A stretch of 21,455 bases of DNA, from contig DOWL01000123.1 of NCBI GenBank assembly GCA_003519585.1, positions 1 to 21,455 on the forward strand, read 5' to 3'. Positions 1-8,695 of this stretch are shown in pieces (position 1 is the first letter of the stretch; every line of letters begins with the position of its first letter). This DNA is from Nocardioides sp. (lineage in GTDB: Bacteria; Actinomycetota; Actinomycetes; Propionibacteriales; Nocardioidaceae). The notes under the pieces are model-generated. The model had not been told where the DNA came from and did not search any database. It saw only the letters and a list, made by a program, of their open reading frames with translations. The translations under genes were made by a program, and so were the position numbers.

Positions 1-2
1 CG

Positions 3-2735
3 TTCTCGTTCAAGGAGATCGACGCCGACGGACTCCCCCGCTACGTCGCGGACCCCGAGCGGTGCGCCCGCGTCGCCGGGATCGCCGTCGCGCACGCCCG
101 ACTGCGCCACGTGCGTCCCGAGGACCGCCGCGTGGCCCTCATGCTGTCGGCCTACCCGACGAAGCACAGCCGCGTCGGCAACGCGGTCGGCCTCGACACC
201 CCGGTGTCCGCCGTACGCCTGCTCCGGCGGCTGCGCGCGGCCGGCTATGACCTGGGCGCGCCGGGCGACGTACCCGGTCTCGACCTCGACGACGACACCG
301 AGGCCGGCGACGCGCTTATCCATGCGCTCATCGCCGCGGGCGGTCAGGACGAGGAGTGGCTGACCAACGCCCAGCTCACCGAGGCGCACGTGCGCATCTC
401 CGCGGCGGACTACCGGCGGTGGACCGCCGACGTGCCCGCCGCACTCATGGACGACGTCGTCGACGCGTGGGGCGAGGCGCCGGGCCGCCTGTTCGTCAAC
501 GACGCCGGCGAGATCGTGCTGGCCACGATCCGGGCCGGCAACGTGGTGCTCCTCATCCAGCCGCCCCGCGGCTTCGGCGAGAACCCCGTCGCGATCTACC
601 ACGACCCCGACCTCGCGCCGAGCCATCACTACCTCGCGGCGTACCGCTGGCTCGAGGCGGCCACCGACGACGGTGGTTTCGGCGCCCATGCCGTGGTCCA
701 CCTCGGCAAGCACGGCTCGTTGGAATGGCTGCCCGGCAAGAACGCCGCGCTCTCCGCTGAGTGCGCGACCGACGCGGTGCTCGGCAGCCTGCCGTTGATC
801 TACCCGTTCCTGGTCAACGATCCGGGCGAGGGCGCGCAGGCCAAGCGGCGTGCGCACGCGACGATCGTCGACCACCTCATCCCGCCGATGGCGCGCGCGG
901 AGTCGTACGGCGACATCGCGCGACTGGAGCAACTGCTCGACGAGTACGCCAACATCTCGGCGATGGATCCGGCCAAGGTGCCCGCGATCCGCGGCGAGAT
1001 CTGGCAGCTGATGCACGCCGCCGAGATGCATCGCGACCTGGGGCTGGACGAGCAGCCCGACGACGAGACGTTCGACGACTTCGTCCTGCACGTCGACGGC
1101 TGGCTGTGCGAGATCAAGGACGCCCAGATCCGCGACGGGCTGCACATCCTGGGCGCCGCTCCCGAGGGCGAGGCCCGGGTCAACCTCGTGCTCTCCATCC
1201 TGCGTGCCGCGCAGGTCTGGGGTGGCCGGTCGCATGCCGTGCCGGGGCTGCGGGCCGCCTTGGGGTTGAAGGAAGGCCACGAGCAACTCGGCGCGGTCGA
1301 CGCCATCGAGGAGCGTGCCCGGGCCCTGGTGCAGCGGATGGAGGACGCGGGCTGGGACCCCGCCGCCGCCACCGGACTGCACGACGACCCGGCCGTCCAG
1401 GAGGTGCTCGCCTTCGCCGCGACCCAGGTGGTGCCCCGGCTGGCCCGGACGACCGACGAGCTCGACGCCCTGCTCCACGCCCTCGACGGTGGGTTCGTGC
1501 CGGCCGGGCCGTCCGGCTCGCCGCTGCGCGGCCTGGTCAACGTGCTCCCGACGGGACGGAACTTCTACACCGTCGACCCGCGCGCCGTACCCTCGCGGCT
1601 CGCCTGGCAGACCGGACAGGCGATGGCCGAGTCGCTGGTCGAGAAGTACCGCGAGGAGACCGGGTCATATCCGGAGTCGGTCGGCCTGTCCGTGTGGGGC
1701 ACCAGCGCGATGCGCACGTCCGGCGACGACATCGCGGAAGTGTTGGCGCTGCTCGGCGTCCGCCCGGAGTGGGACGAGGCATCGCGACGGGTGCGCGACC
1801 TGCACGTCGTACCACTCGACGAGCTGGGTCGGCCCCGGATCGACGTGACCGTGCGGATCTCCGGCTTCTTCCGAGACGCCTTCCCGCACGTCGTGGCGAT
1901 GCTCGACGACGCCGTGCAGTTGGTCGCCGGACTCGACGAGCCGCTCGACCACAACTTCGTCCGCGCCCACGCCGAGGCCGACCTGGCCGCGCACGGCGAC
2001 CAGCGGCGCGCCACGACTCGGATCTTCGGCTCCCAGCCCGGGTCGTACGGCGCGGGCATCCTCCAGGTCATCGAATCCGGCACCTGGCGCGACGACCAGG
2101 ACCTCGCCGAGGTCTACACGGCATGGGGCGGCTTCGCCTACGGCCGCGGGCTCGACGGCGTAGCCGCCTCGGACGACATGCGCGCCAACTACCGGCGGAT
2201 CAAGGTGGCGGCCAAGAACGTCGACACCCGCGAGCACGACATCGCCGACAGCGACGACTACTTCCAGTACCACGGTGGGATGGTCGCCACCGTGCGAGCG
2301 CTCACCGGCACCGATCCGCGGGCGTACGTCGGTGACTCGACCTCCCCTGACGCCGTCCGCACCCGCACGCTCCAGGAGGAGACCAACCGAGTCTTCCGCG
2401 CCCGGGTCGTCAACCCGCGCTGGATCGGCGCGATGCAGCGGCACGGCTACAAGGGCGCGTTCGAGCTGGCGGCAACCGTCGACTACCTGTTCGGCTTCGA
2501 CGCCACCGCCGGGGTCGTGCACGACTGGATGTATGCGTCGCTGGCCCAGGAGTACGTCCTCGACGAGGCCAACCAGGAGTTCATGCGACGCTCCAACCCG
2601 TGGGCACTGCGCGGCATCGTGGAGAAGCTGCACGAGGCGATGGACCGCGGCCTGTGGGCCGATCCCGACGCCGACCTGGTCGCCGAGCTGCGCCGGGTCT
2701 ACCTCGAGTTGGAAGGTGATCTCGAAGACCGATGA
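3..2735 (+). CDS. cobN: CobN, aerobic cobaltochelatase large subunit (5' end outside window)
   Basis: This is the large subunit of the ATP-dependent cobaltochelatase, which inserts Co2+ into hydrogenobyrinic acid a,c-diamide in the cytoplasm. The frame is open from the left edge, so the apparent GTG at 111 is internal. About 910 residues are present; the family is usually about 1200-1300, so roughly 300 N-terminal residues are missing. Typical CobN/BchH stretches are visible: AYPTKHSRVGNAVGLDTP near the left end, HLGKHGSLEWLPGKN around 700-745, LPTGRNFYTVDPRAVPS around 1548-1590, RIFGSQPGSYGAGI around 2020-2060 and RVVNPRWI near 2405. It ends with TGA overlapping the cobF ATG (ATGA), so translation is probably coupled. 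Its AAA+/VWA partner is most likely the ChlI/ChlD-like protein at 14241-16250, because no separate CobS/CobT chelatase subunits are seen. The family call is secure; metal specificity is inferred from context. Confidence 0.96.
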   Translation, partial: FSFKEIDADGLPRYVADPERCARVAGIAVAHARLRHVRPEDRRVALMLSAYPTKHSRVGNAVGLDTPVSAVRLLRRLRAAGYDLGAPGDVPGLDLDDDTEAGDALIHALIAAGGQDEEWLTNAQLTEAHVRISAADYRRWTADVPAALMDDVVDAWGEAPGRLFVNDAGEIVLATIRAGNVVLLIQPPRGFGENPVAIYHDPDLAPSHHYLAAYRWLEAATDDGGFGAHAVVHLGKHGSLEWLPGKNAALSAECATDAVLGSLPLIYPFLVNDPGEGAQAKRRAHATIVDHLIPPMARAESYGDIARLEQLLDEYANISAMDPAKVPAIRGEIWQLMHAAEMHRDLGLDEQPDDETFDDFVLHVDGWLCEIKDAQIRDGLHILGAAPEGEARVNLVLSILRAAQVWGGRSHAVPGLRAALGLKEGHEQLGAVDAIEERARALVQRMEDAGWDPAAATGLHDDPAVQEVLAFAATQVVPRLARTTDELDALLHALDGGFVPAGPSGSPLRGLVNVLPTGRNFYTVDPRAVPSRLAWQTGQAMAESLVEKYREETGSYPESVGLSVWGTSAMRTSGDDIAEVLALLGVRPEWDEASRRVRDLHVVPLDELGRPRIDVTVRISGFFRDAFPHVVAMLDDAVQLVAGLDEPLDHNFVRAHAEADLAAHGDQRRATTRIFGSQPGSYGAGILQVIESGTWRDDQDLAEVYTAWGGFAYGRGLDGVAASDDMRANYRRIKVAAKNVDTREHDIADSDDYFQYHGGMVATVRALTGTDPRAYVGDSTSPDAVRTRTLQEETNRVFRARVVNPRWIGAMQRHGYKGAFELAATVDYLFGFDATAGVVHDWMYASLAQEYVLDEANQEFMRRSNPWALRGIVEKLHEAMDRGLWADPDADLVAELRRVYLELEGDLEDR

Positions 2736-3514
2736 GGAAGCGCGTGCGGGTGATCGGCGTCGGCCCCGGAGACCCAGACCAGGTGACCGTAGAGGCGGTC
2801 GCCGCGCTGCGATCGGTCGCGTTCTTCGTCGTCAGCGACAAGTCCGGCCGAGGCGGTATGCCCGATCCACTCGTGGAGGCGCGCGGCCGGCTGCTCGAGC
2901 GCCACCTCGATGCCGTGCCCACGGTGGTCCGCATCGAGGACCCCTCGCGTGAGCGGCGCCCCGAACGCACCGGCACGCAGGACGAGTACGCCGCCGTGGT
3001 GGAGGACTGGCACGAGGCCCGAGCCGCGGCGTACGAGGAAGCGCTGCTGGCCCACGAGGGCGACGCGGGCTTCCTGGTGTGGGGCGACCCGGCCTTCTAC
3101 GACTCGACGATCCGCGTCCTCGAACGGGTCGCGCGCCGCGGCCGGCTCGAGCTCGACGTCGACGTCGTCCCCGGGATCTCCAGCCTTCAACTGCTGGCGG
3201 CGCGGCACCGCATCGTGCTCCACGAGGTCGGGGAGCCGCTGCACGTGACCACCCGGCGCCGGCTCCGGGAGGCCATCGACGGCGGCCAGCGCAACGTGGT
3301 GGTGATGCTCAACTCCGCCATCGAGCTCGACGGGCTGGAGGAGTGGCAGATCTGGTGGGGCGGCAACCTCGGGACCACCTCCGAGCGGCTGGTGAGCGGC
3401 CGGGTCGGGGACGTGCTGCCCGCGGTCGAGGAGGCTCGCGATCGCTGCCGGGCCGACGCCGGCTGGGTGATGGACATCTTCCTGTTGCGGGGGCCGGAGC
3501 ACTCGCCCCGGTGA
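2732..3514 (+). CDS. cobF: CobF, precorrin-6A synthase (deacetylating)
   Basis: This SAM-dependent methyltransferase of the tetrapyrrole methylase family methylates C1 of precorrin-5 and releases the acetyl group, giving precorrin-6A. The step belongs to the aerobic pathway only. The 260-residue product has the family length. It opens with [19 protein letters not shown], the glycine-rich loop of the family, then FFVVSDKSG, and carries the second signature [17 protein letters not shown] and [15 protein letters not shown]. The ATG sits inside the cobN stop (ATGA). No strong Shine-Dalgarno sequence lies close to it, which suits translational coupling. Its own TGA overlaps the cobQ GTG. The aromatic-rich FFVVSDKSG segment separates CobF from CobI, CobJ, CobM and CobL. 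Confidence 0.95.
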   Translation: MRKRVRVIGVGPGDPDQVTVEAVAALRSVAFFVVSDKSGRGGMPDPLVEARGRLLERHLDAVPTVVRIEDPSRERRPERTGTQDEYAAVVEDWHEARAAAYEEALLAHEGDAGFLVWGDPAFYDSTIRVLERVARRGRLELDVDVVPGISSLQLLAARHRIVLHEVGEPLHVTTRRRLREAIDGGQRNVVVMLNSAIELDGLEEWQIWWGGNLGTTSERLVSGRVGDVLPAVEEARDRCRADAGWVMDIFLLRGPEHSPR

Positions 3515-4887
3515 GCGGCCTCCTCGTCGCCGGCACGACGTCGGACGCCGGCAAGTCCGTGGTCACCACCGGCCTGTGCAGGGCCCTGGTCCGCCACGGC
3601 GTCCGCGTGGCTCCTTACAAGGCACAGAACATGTCCAACAACTCCATGGTGACCGCCGGCGGCGGCGAGATGGGACGCGCGCAATGGGTCCAGGCGCTCG
3701 CGGCCCGGGTCGAGCCCGAAGTGGCCATGAACCCGGTCCTGCTCAAGCCCGGGAGCGATCAACGCAGCCATGTGGTGTTGATGGGGCGTCCCGGTGGAGA
3801 GGTCTCGGCGACGGACTGGGAGACCGGCCGGGCCCACCTCGCAAAAGTCGCGCACGCGGCGTACGACGACCTCGCCGAGCGGTTCGAGGTCGTCGTCGCC
3901 GAGGGCGCCGGGAGCCCGGCCGAGATCAACCTGCGGCGCAGCGACTACGTCAACATGGGGCTCGCACGCCATGCCGACCTGCCCGTGATCGTCGTCGGCG
4001 ACATCGACCGCGGCGGCGTGTTCGCCGCGTTCGTCGGTACCCTCGCGCTGCTCGACGAGGACGACGCGCGGTTGCTCGCCGGGTGGGTGGTCAACAAGTT
4101 CCGCGGCTCACTCGCCCTGCTGCGCCCCGGGCTGGACGAGCTCACCGCGCGCACCGGTCGACCGACGTACGGCGTGCTGCCCTGGCACCCCGACGTCTGG
4201 CTGGACAGCGAGGACGCGCTCGACCTCGAGGGCCGGCGGACCGCCGGCGGCCGGGCTCGGGTCGCCGTGGTGCGGCTGCCGCGGATCAGCAACTTCACCG
4301 ACGTCGACGCACTCGGGCTCGAGCCGGACCTCGACGTGGTCTTCGCCTCGACCGCGCGGGCCCTAGCGGACGCCGATCTCATCGTGCTGCCGGGGACCCG
4401 CGCGACCCTCGCGGACCTGGCCTGGCTGCGAGAGCGAGGGCTGGACCGCGCGCTGGTCGACCACGCCATCTCGGGGCGACCGGTGCTCGGGATCTGCGGC
4501 GGCTGTCAGATGCTCGGCCGCACCATCGCCGACCCCGACGGTGTCGAGGGTCCGCCGACCACGGTCGAGGGGCTCGGGTTGCTCGACCTCACGACGACGT
4601 TCACATCCGAGAAGGTGCTGCGGCGCCACGAGCCCGCCGGCTACGAGATCCACCACGGGCGGGTCAGCGGTACGACGACCGCGGGGCGGGTGAGCGGGAC
4701 GATGGTGCACGGCTCGCTGGAGGACGACGCGCACCGGGCCGCGTTCCTCGCCGAGACCCTGGGGGTGACCAGCCGGGCGTCGCTCCCGGCCGCTCGGGAG
4801 CGGCGGCTCGACCTGCTCGGCGACCTGGTCGAGGAGCACCTCGACGTCGACGCCCTGCTCCGGCTGGCGCTCGAAGGTGTGTCGTGA
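3511..4887 (+). CDS. cobQ: CobQ, cobyric acid synthase (glutamine-hydrolysing)
   Basis: CobQ amidates the b, d, e and g side chains of adenosylcobyrinic acid a,c-diamide using glutamine and ATP. The 458-residue protein has an N-terminal dethiobiotin-synthetase-like ATPase domain with a P-loop (GTTSDAGKS, residues 8-16) and [12 protein letters not shown] class I glutamine amidotransferase domain follows, with the nucleophile Cys329 in GICGGCQM and the probable catalytic His400 in [22 protein letters not shown] is another CobQ hallmark. The GTG at 3511 is chosen because homology begins there (SGLLVAGTT) and it overlaps the cobF stop as GTGA. The frame stays open upstream, but only as a shadow of cobF. 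The protein is slightly shorter than many CobQ (about 480-510), with no conserved block visibly missing. It ends in a second GTGA overlap with cobK. Confidence 0.96.
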   Translation: MSGLLVAGTTSDAGKSVVTTGLCRALVRHGVRVAPYKAQNMSNNSMVTAGGGEMGRAQWVQALAARVEPEVAMNPVLLKPGSDQRSHVVLMGRPGGEVSATDWETGRAHLAKVAHAAYDDLAERFEVVVAEGAGSPAEINLRRSDYVNMGLARHADLPVIVVGDIDRGGVFAAFVGTLALLDEDDARLLAGWVVNKFRGSLALLRPGLDELTARTGRPTYGVLPWHPDVWLDSEDALDLEGRRTAGGRARVAVVRLPRISNFTDVDALGLEPDLDVVFASTARALADADLIVLPGTRATLADLAWLRERGLDRALVDHAISGRPVLGICGGCQMLGRTIADPDGVEGPPTTVEGLGLLDLTTTFTSEKVLRRHEPAGYEIHHGRVSGTTTAGRVSGTMVHGSLEDDAHRAAFLAETLGVTSRASLPAARERRLDLLGDLVEEHLDVDALLRLALEGVS

Positions 4888-5633
4888 GGGTCTTGGTGCT
4901 CGGCGGCACGGCCGAGGCGCGCGAACTCGCGGCGGCGCTGGTCGCAGACGGACACGCGGTCACGACCTCGCTCGCCGGCCGGGTGGCCCGGCCGCGACTG
5001 CCGGTGGGCGAGGTGCGGATCGGTGGCTTCGGCGGGGTCGACGGGCTCCGGAGCGTCGCCGCGGCGTACGACGCGGTGATCGACGCGACGCATCCGTTCT
5101 CGGCGCAGATCTCCGCGCACGCGGCAGCGGCCTGCTCGCCGCTGCTGCGGCTGCAGCGGCCGGGTTGGAGCGGCGACCACCGCTGGGTCGGCAGTCACGA
5201 CGAAGCGGCCGCGGTGGCGGCGACGTTCGCCCGTCCGTTCCTGACCGTGGGCCGGCAGTCGCTGGGCGCCTTCGCGACCCGACTGCCGGTGGCGGTGGCC
5301 CGCGTGGTGGACGCGACCACCGTGCCGCCGGGATGGACGCTGTTGACGAGCCGGGGTCCCTACACCCTCGCGGGCGAGCTCGCGGTGATGCGCCAGCACG
5401 GCGTCGACGTTCTCGTGACCAAGGACTCCGGCGGCGACCACACCCGGGCCAAGCTGGACGCCGCGGCGCAGCTGGAACTGCCCGTGGTCGTCGTCCGCCG
5501 GCCGCCGCCCCCGGCCGGGGTCGAGCAGGTCAGCGACGTCGCCGGAGCAGTGCGGTGGCTCCGACAACTCCCAGAGCGGCCCAGCCGATCCGCCGCGCCA
5601 GCACCCGCGCCCGGGCCAGGTCCTCGTGCATAG
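4884..5633 (+). CDS. cobK: CobK, precorrin-6A reductase
   Basis: CobK is the NADPH-dependent reductase that converts precorrin-6A to precorrin-6B. The GTG at 4884 lies in the cobQ stop (GTGA) and gives [18 protein letters not shown], the classic CobK/CbiJ N-terminus with its GGT-E-R nucleotide-binding start. [25 protein letters not shown] and [18 protein letters not shown] are diagnostic. The product is 249 residues. The recognisable core ends at about AVRWLRQL near 5570. The last 20 residues are a low-complexity Pro/Ala/Arg tail that exists because this stretch also encodes the C-terminus of cobD on the other strand. The cobK/cobD overlap is 104 bp (5530-5633). No terminator is visible between the two genes. 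Confidence 0.95.
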   Translation: MRVLVLGGTAEARELAAALVADGHAVTTSLAGRVARPRLPVGEVRIGGFGGVDGLRSVAAAYDAVIDATHPFSAQISAHAAAACSPLLRLQRPGWSGDHRWVGSHDEAAAVAATFARPFLTVGRQSLGAFATRLPVAVARVVDATTVPPGWTLLTSRGPYTLAGELAVMRQHGVDVLVTKDSGGDHTRAKLDAAAQLELPVVVVRRPPPPAGVEQVSDVAGAVRWLRQLPERPSRSAAPAPAPGPGPRA

Positions 5634-6411
5634 GTGGCCGGCCGTCGCCCAGGACGTGGCGATCCTCGGGGCGCCCGGCGTAGACGTTCACCCCACCGAG
5701 CCGGACGCCGAGCGCTCCCGCGAACGCCGCCTCGACCGGCCCGGCGTTGGGGCTCGGGTGGTGGCGCGCGTCGCGGCGCCACACGCGCCACGCACCCGCG
5801 TGGTCGTCACCCAGCACGGTGGCCAAAAGTGCTGTGAGTCGCGAGCCGGGCAGGTTGAGGAGGTCGTCGAGACGCGCCGCGGCCCAGCCGAAGCGCTCGT
5901 AGCGCGGACTCCGGTGCCCGACCATAGCGTCGAGGGTGTTGGCCGCCCGGTAGGCCAACAGCCCGGGTGCCCCGAGCAGGGCTCCCCACACGAGCGGCGC
6001 GACCACCGCGTCGGAGGTGTTCTCGGCGACCGACTCGAGCGCGGCCCGCGCGACGCCGTGCTCGTCGAGGGCGCTCGTGTCACGGCCGACCAGCCGCGCC
6101 ACCTGGCGGCGAGCCGCGTCGAGGTCACCCACGGCCAGCAGCCGCTCGACCTCGGCCGCCTCGCGGTCGAGGCTGGTGCCGCCGAGCACCACCCAGGTGG
6201 CGAGCATCACCGGCACCCGTCGGCCCGCCAGCGCTGCCGCGCCGACCAGCACCGCGACGTGGGCGACACCGTTGGCCCGCGCGTCGGCGTACGTCACCCG
6301 CTCCAGCGCCGCCGCCACGCGACCGAAGCCGGCGACCGGATGCCACCGACGTGGGTCGCCGAAGGTCCGGTCGGCGACGTAGCCCGCCACGAGTCCGAGG
6401 AGGTGGGTCAA
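5530..6411 (-). CDS. cobD: CobD (CbiB), adenosylcobinamide-phosphate synthase, membrane protein
   Basis: CobD joins the aminopropanol phosphate arm to adenosylcobyric acid in the membrane. The core is unmistakable: [15 protein letters not shown] near the N-terminus, then [69 protein letters not shown] and LGGVNVYAG. The product is 293 residues, the usual length, with hydrophobic segments including a last helix at [15 protein letters not shown]. The start chosen is TTG at 6411 ([19 protein letters not shown]), with AGGA six bases upstream. GTG at 6390 is the alternative. The frame runs further upstream as Arg/Pro-rich shadow of cobU and is not used. The first base is shared with the divergent cobU ATG, and the 3' end is antisense to cobK, so the gene has no intergenic DNA on either side. 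Confidence 0.94.
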   Translation of the reverse strand: MTHLLGLVAGYVADRTFGDPRRWHPVAGFGRVAAALERVTYADARANGVAHVAVLVGAAALAGRRVPVMLATWVVLGGTSLDREAAEVERLLAVGDLDAARRQVARLVGRDTSALDEHGVARAALESVAENTSDAVVAPLVWGALLGAPGLLAYRAANTLDAMVGHRSPRYERFGWAAARLDDLLNLPGSRLTALLATVLGDDHAGAWRVWRRDARHHPSPNAGPVEAAFAGALGVRLGGVNVYAGRPEDRHVLGDGRPPMHEDLARARVLARRIGWAALGVVGATALLRRRR

Positions 6412-6920
6412 TGCGAGTCCTGGTGACCGGAGGCGTGCGTTCGGGGAAGTCGGCGCACGCCGAGGGGCTGCTCGCGGGCCGCGCGTCGGTGCGGTACGTC
6501 GCACCGGGGCCGGCGTACGACGACGCCGACTGGGCGGCCCGGATCGCGGCGCACCGGGCCAGGCGTCCGAGCTCCTGGACGACCGTCGAGACCCACGATC
6601 TCGCGGCTGCGCTGGCCACCGACGAGCCGGTGCTGGTCGACTGCCTCGGCACCTGGCTTGCCGCGATCCTCGACAGTGCAACATGGTGGGAAGCGCCGGC
6701 CGATGACGTGCTGGCCCACGTCACCGCGCTCGTCGATGCGGCGGTGGCGGCGCTGGGCGACGACGTCGTGCTGGTGACCAACGAGGTCGGTCTCGGAGTG
6801 GTGCCCGCGCACCGGTCGGGGCGGGTTTTCCGCGACCTGTTGGGCACCGTCAACCAACGGTTCGCAGCCGCCTCCGACGAGGTGCACCTGGTGGTGGCCG
6901 GCCGGGTGCTGACGCTCTAG
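6411..6920 (+). CDS. cobU: CobU (CobP), adenosylcobinamide kinase / cobinamide-phosphate guanylyltransferase
   Basis: This bifunctional enzyme phosphorylates adenosylcobinamide and transfers GMP to give adenosylcobinamide-GDP, the substrate of CobS. The 169-residue protein has the family length. The P-loop is GGVRSGKS at residues 7-14. His48, in RIAAHRARRP, matches the position of the guanylylated histidine of the family, and VDCLGTWL, VTNEVGLGVVP and GTVNQRFA are further CobU blocks. The ATG at 6411 has a strong GAGGAGG seven to eight bases upstream, which lies inside cobD coding sequence on the opposite strand. The TAG overlaps the cobS stop in a CTAG. Its nearest same-strand upstream gene is cobK, with cobD antisense in between. 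Confidence 0.95.
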   Translation: MRVLVTGGVRSGKSAHAEGLLAGRASVRYVAPGPAYDDADWAARIAAHRARRPSSWTTVETHDLAAALATDEPVLVDCLGTWLAAILDSATWWEAPADDVLAHVTALVDAAVAALGDDVVLVTNEVGLGVVPAHRSGRVFRDLLGTVNQRFAAASDEVHLVVAGRVLTL

Positions 6921-7606
6921 AAGGCGCATGACCACACCAGCAGCGTCGTGGCGAGGGCGAGCTCGATCGCGGCACCCATCACGTCGCCGGTGACCCCGCC
7001 GAACCGCGCGGTGGTCCGCCGGATCAACAGCCACACGACGAGCCCGCCGACGACCGACAGCAGCAGCGTCCCAACGACCGCGACCGGCACCGGGACGACG
7101 CCGGTGAACCCAGCGCCCAGCCCGTCCTCGCGCGCGGGCGGCACCCGGGCGCAGCAGACGAGCCACAGGGCACAGCGCGAGAGGCAGACCAGCAGGCCGG
7201 CGACGACACCTCCGACCAGCGTGCCGGCGTACGCCGACAGTGCGGCCGCTTGCAGCCCGGCGACCACGACCACCGCGACGGTGCCCGCCGGACCGGAAGT
7301 CCCGGTCTTCATCACTGCCAGCGAGCGCTCGCGCTCGTAGGACGCGGTGAGACCGTCGGCGACATCGGAGAGGCCGTCCCAATGCAGGGCGCGGGTGCCG
7401 AGGGCGAGCATCCCGACGACGAGCAGCCCCACTGCTAGCGGCGGCACCGGGACCAGCCAGACGACCGCGACCGCCCCGGCCGCGAGCGGAAGCACCGCTA
7501 GCGGCGCACGCAGCATCGCGGCGCGCGGCCGCACCGTGGTCGGCGGCCGGACCGGGAACGCCGTGAGCGTGCCGACCGCGAGCCGCCACCCGTCAGCCCC
7601 GATCAG
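6917..7606 (-). CDS. cobS: CobS, adenosylcobinamide-GDP ribazoletransferase (apparent CTG start)
   Basis: This integral membrane enzyme condenses adenosylcobinamide-GDP with alpha-ribazole (or its phosphate) to complete the nucleotide loop. The family motif is present as ALHWDGLSDVADGLTAS, and KTGTSGPAG and GFTGVVP follow; several hydrophobic helices are clear. The usual N-terminal block is encoded upstream of the first standard start codon (GTG at 7534): codons 7600-7535 read GADGWRLAVGTLTAFPVRPP and on. No ATG, GTG or TTG is in frame there. The only plausible start is CTG at 7606, which overlaps the cobT stop as CTGA, the same coupling geometry as the GTGA and ATGA junctions nearby. This gives 229 residues, a little short for CobS. 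The family is certain; the start is inferred. Confidence 0.9.
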   Translation of the reverse strand: MIGADGWRLAVGTLTAFPVRPPTTVRPRAAMLRAPLAVLPLAAGAVAVVWLVPVPPLAVGLLVVGMLALGTRALHWDGLSDVADGLTASYERERSLAVMKTGTSGPAGTVAVVVVAGLQAAALSAYAGTLVGGVVAGLLVCLSRCALWLVCCARVPPAREDGLGAGFTGVVPVPVAVVGTLLLSVVGGLVVWLLIRRTTARFGGVTGDVMGAAIELALATTLLVWSCAF

Positions 7607-8607
7607 GCACCACCGAGCTCGGTCAGGAGGGCCACGTCGGCGAGGAGGGCGGCCGCGCTGCGCACCAGGGGTACGGCGGCGACCGCACCCGAGCCCTCCC
7701 CCAGGCGCAGGCCCAGGTCGAGGAGCGGCACGAGGCCCAGCTTGTCGAGAGCCAATGACTGCGCCGGCTCAGTGGAGCGATGACCGGCCGCGCACCAGTC
7801 GGCGACGCCGGGCTCGATCCGGTCGGCGGTGAGCGCGCAGGCCACGGCCATCAAGCCGTCGAGCAGCACGGGCACGCCGGACCGTGCGGCGGTCAGGAGG
7901 TAGGCCGTCGACGCGGCCAGATCTGCCGAGCCGAGCGCGGTCAGGGTCTCGACGGGATCGGCCGCGCGCTCCCCCGCGCGTCGCAGCGCCGTGTCGACCA
8001 CCGCGGTCTTCCGGGCCAGTCCCGCGTCGTCGACGCCGGTGCCGCGGCCCACGACTTCCTCGGCAGGTAGACCGAGGCCCGCTGCGACCAGGGCAGCGGC
8101 GGGTGTGGTGTTGCCGATGCCCATGTCGCCGCTGAGCAGCAGCTCGGCACCGGCGGCGATCTCCTCGTGGGCCACCCGCGCGCCGACCTCGAAGGCGCGC
8201 GCGGTCTCGTCACGGGTGAGCGCATCCTCGAGGTGGATCGCACCCGAGCCTCGCCGTACCTTCCACGGCCCGGATGTCTCGTCGTCGACGCCGACGTCGA
8301 CCACCCGGACGTGCACGCCATGCGCGTCGGCGAGTGCGTTGACGCCGGCCCGGCCGGCTTCGAACGTGCTCACCATCGCCCGGGTGATCTCGGCCGGGAA
8401 CGCGCTCACCCCGTGTGCGGCCACACCGTGGTCACCGGCGAAGATCGCCAGCCGCACCTGCGCGGGTGGACGCGGAGGCACGACGCCCTGACAGGCCGCC
8501 CACCAGACCGCCAGGTCCCCGAGACGACCGAGCGCGCCCGGAGGGGTGGCCAGCGCGGCGAGCCGTGCCGCAGCGGCGCGGCGTACCTCCGCGTCCGGCC
8601 CCTTCAC
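7603..8607 (-). CDS. cobT: CobT, nicotinate-nucleotide--dimethylbenzimidazole phosphoribosyltransferase
   Basis: This enzyme makes alpha-ribazole 5'-phosphate from nicotinate mononucleotide and dimethylbenzimidazole, activating the lower ligand. It is unrelated to the cobaltochelatase subunit also called CobT. The 334-residue protein shows FAGDHGVAAHGVSAFP, LLSGDMGIGNTTPAAA, VGRGTGVDD, ALGSADLAA, PVLLDGLMAVACAL, AAGHRSTEPAQ and LGLRLGEGSGA, whose Glu corresponds to the catalytic residue of the family. The GTG at 8607 is chosen because homology starts there and GAGGG precedes it. The frame remains open upstream without family similarity. An 88-bp gap separates it from cbtA, so it may be co-transcribed with cbtBA from the riboswitch near 9.8 kb. 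Its stop overlaps the cobS start. Confidence 0.95.
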   Translation of the reverse strand: MKGPDAEVRRAAAARLAALATPPGALGRLGDLAVWWAACQGVVPPRPPAQVRLAIFAGDHGVAAHGVSAFPAEITRAMVSTFEAGRAGVNALADAHGVHVRVVDVGVDDETSGPWKVRRGSGAIHLEDALTRDETARAFEVGARVAHEEIAAGAELLLSGDMGIGNTTPAAALVAAGLGLPAEEVVGRGTGVDDAGLARKTAVVDTALRRAGERAADPVETLTALGSADLAASTAYLLTAARSGVPVLLDGLMAVACALTADRIEPGVADWCAAGHRSTEPAQSLALDKLGLVPLLDLGLRLGEGSGAVAAVPLVRSAAALLADVALLTELGGA

Positions 8608-8695
8608 CGTCCCACCCTCACAGGCTGGCGGCGAGCTGGCGCCGCCCGACGGCGGCCCGGTCTCGCTGGTGCAGCCGGCCGACCAGACCGGTGAG

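Noticed and set aside
1665..2633. Long open frame on the minus strand antisense to cobN
   Set aside because: Composition is that of a GC-rich shadow frame with no recognisable motif; cobN covers the region with clear homology.
8608..8695. Possible terminator or promoter in the cbtA-cobT gap
   Set aside because: A GCCGCC/GGCGGC dyad exists but has no U tract and is unremarkable at this GC content; readthrough from cbtA to cobT seems as likely.
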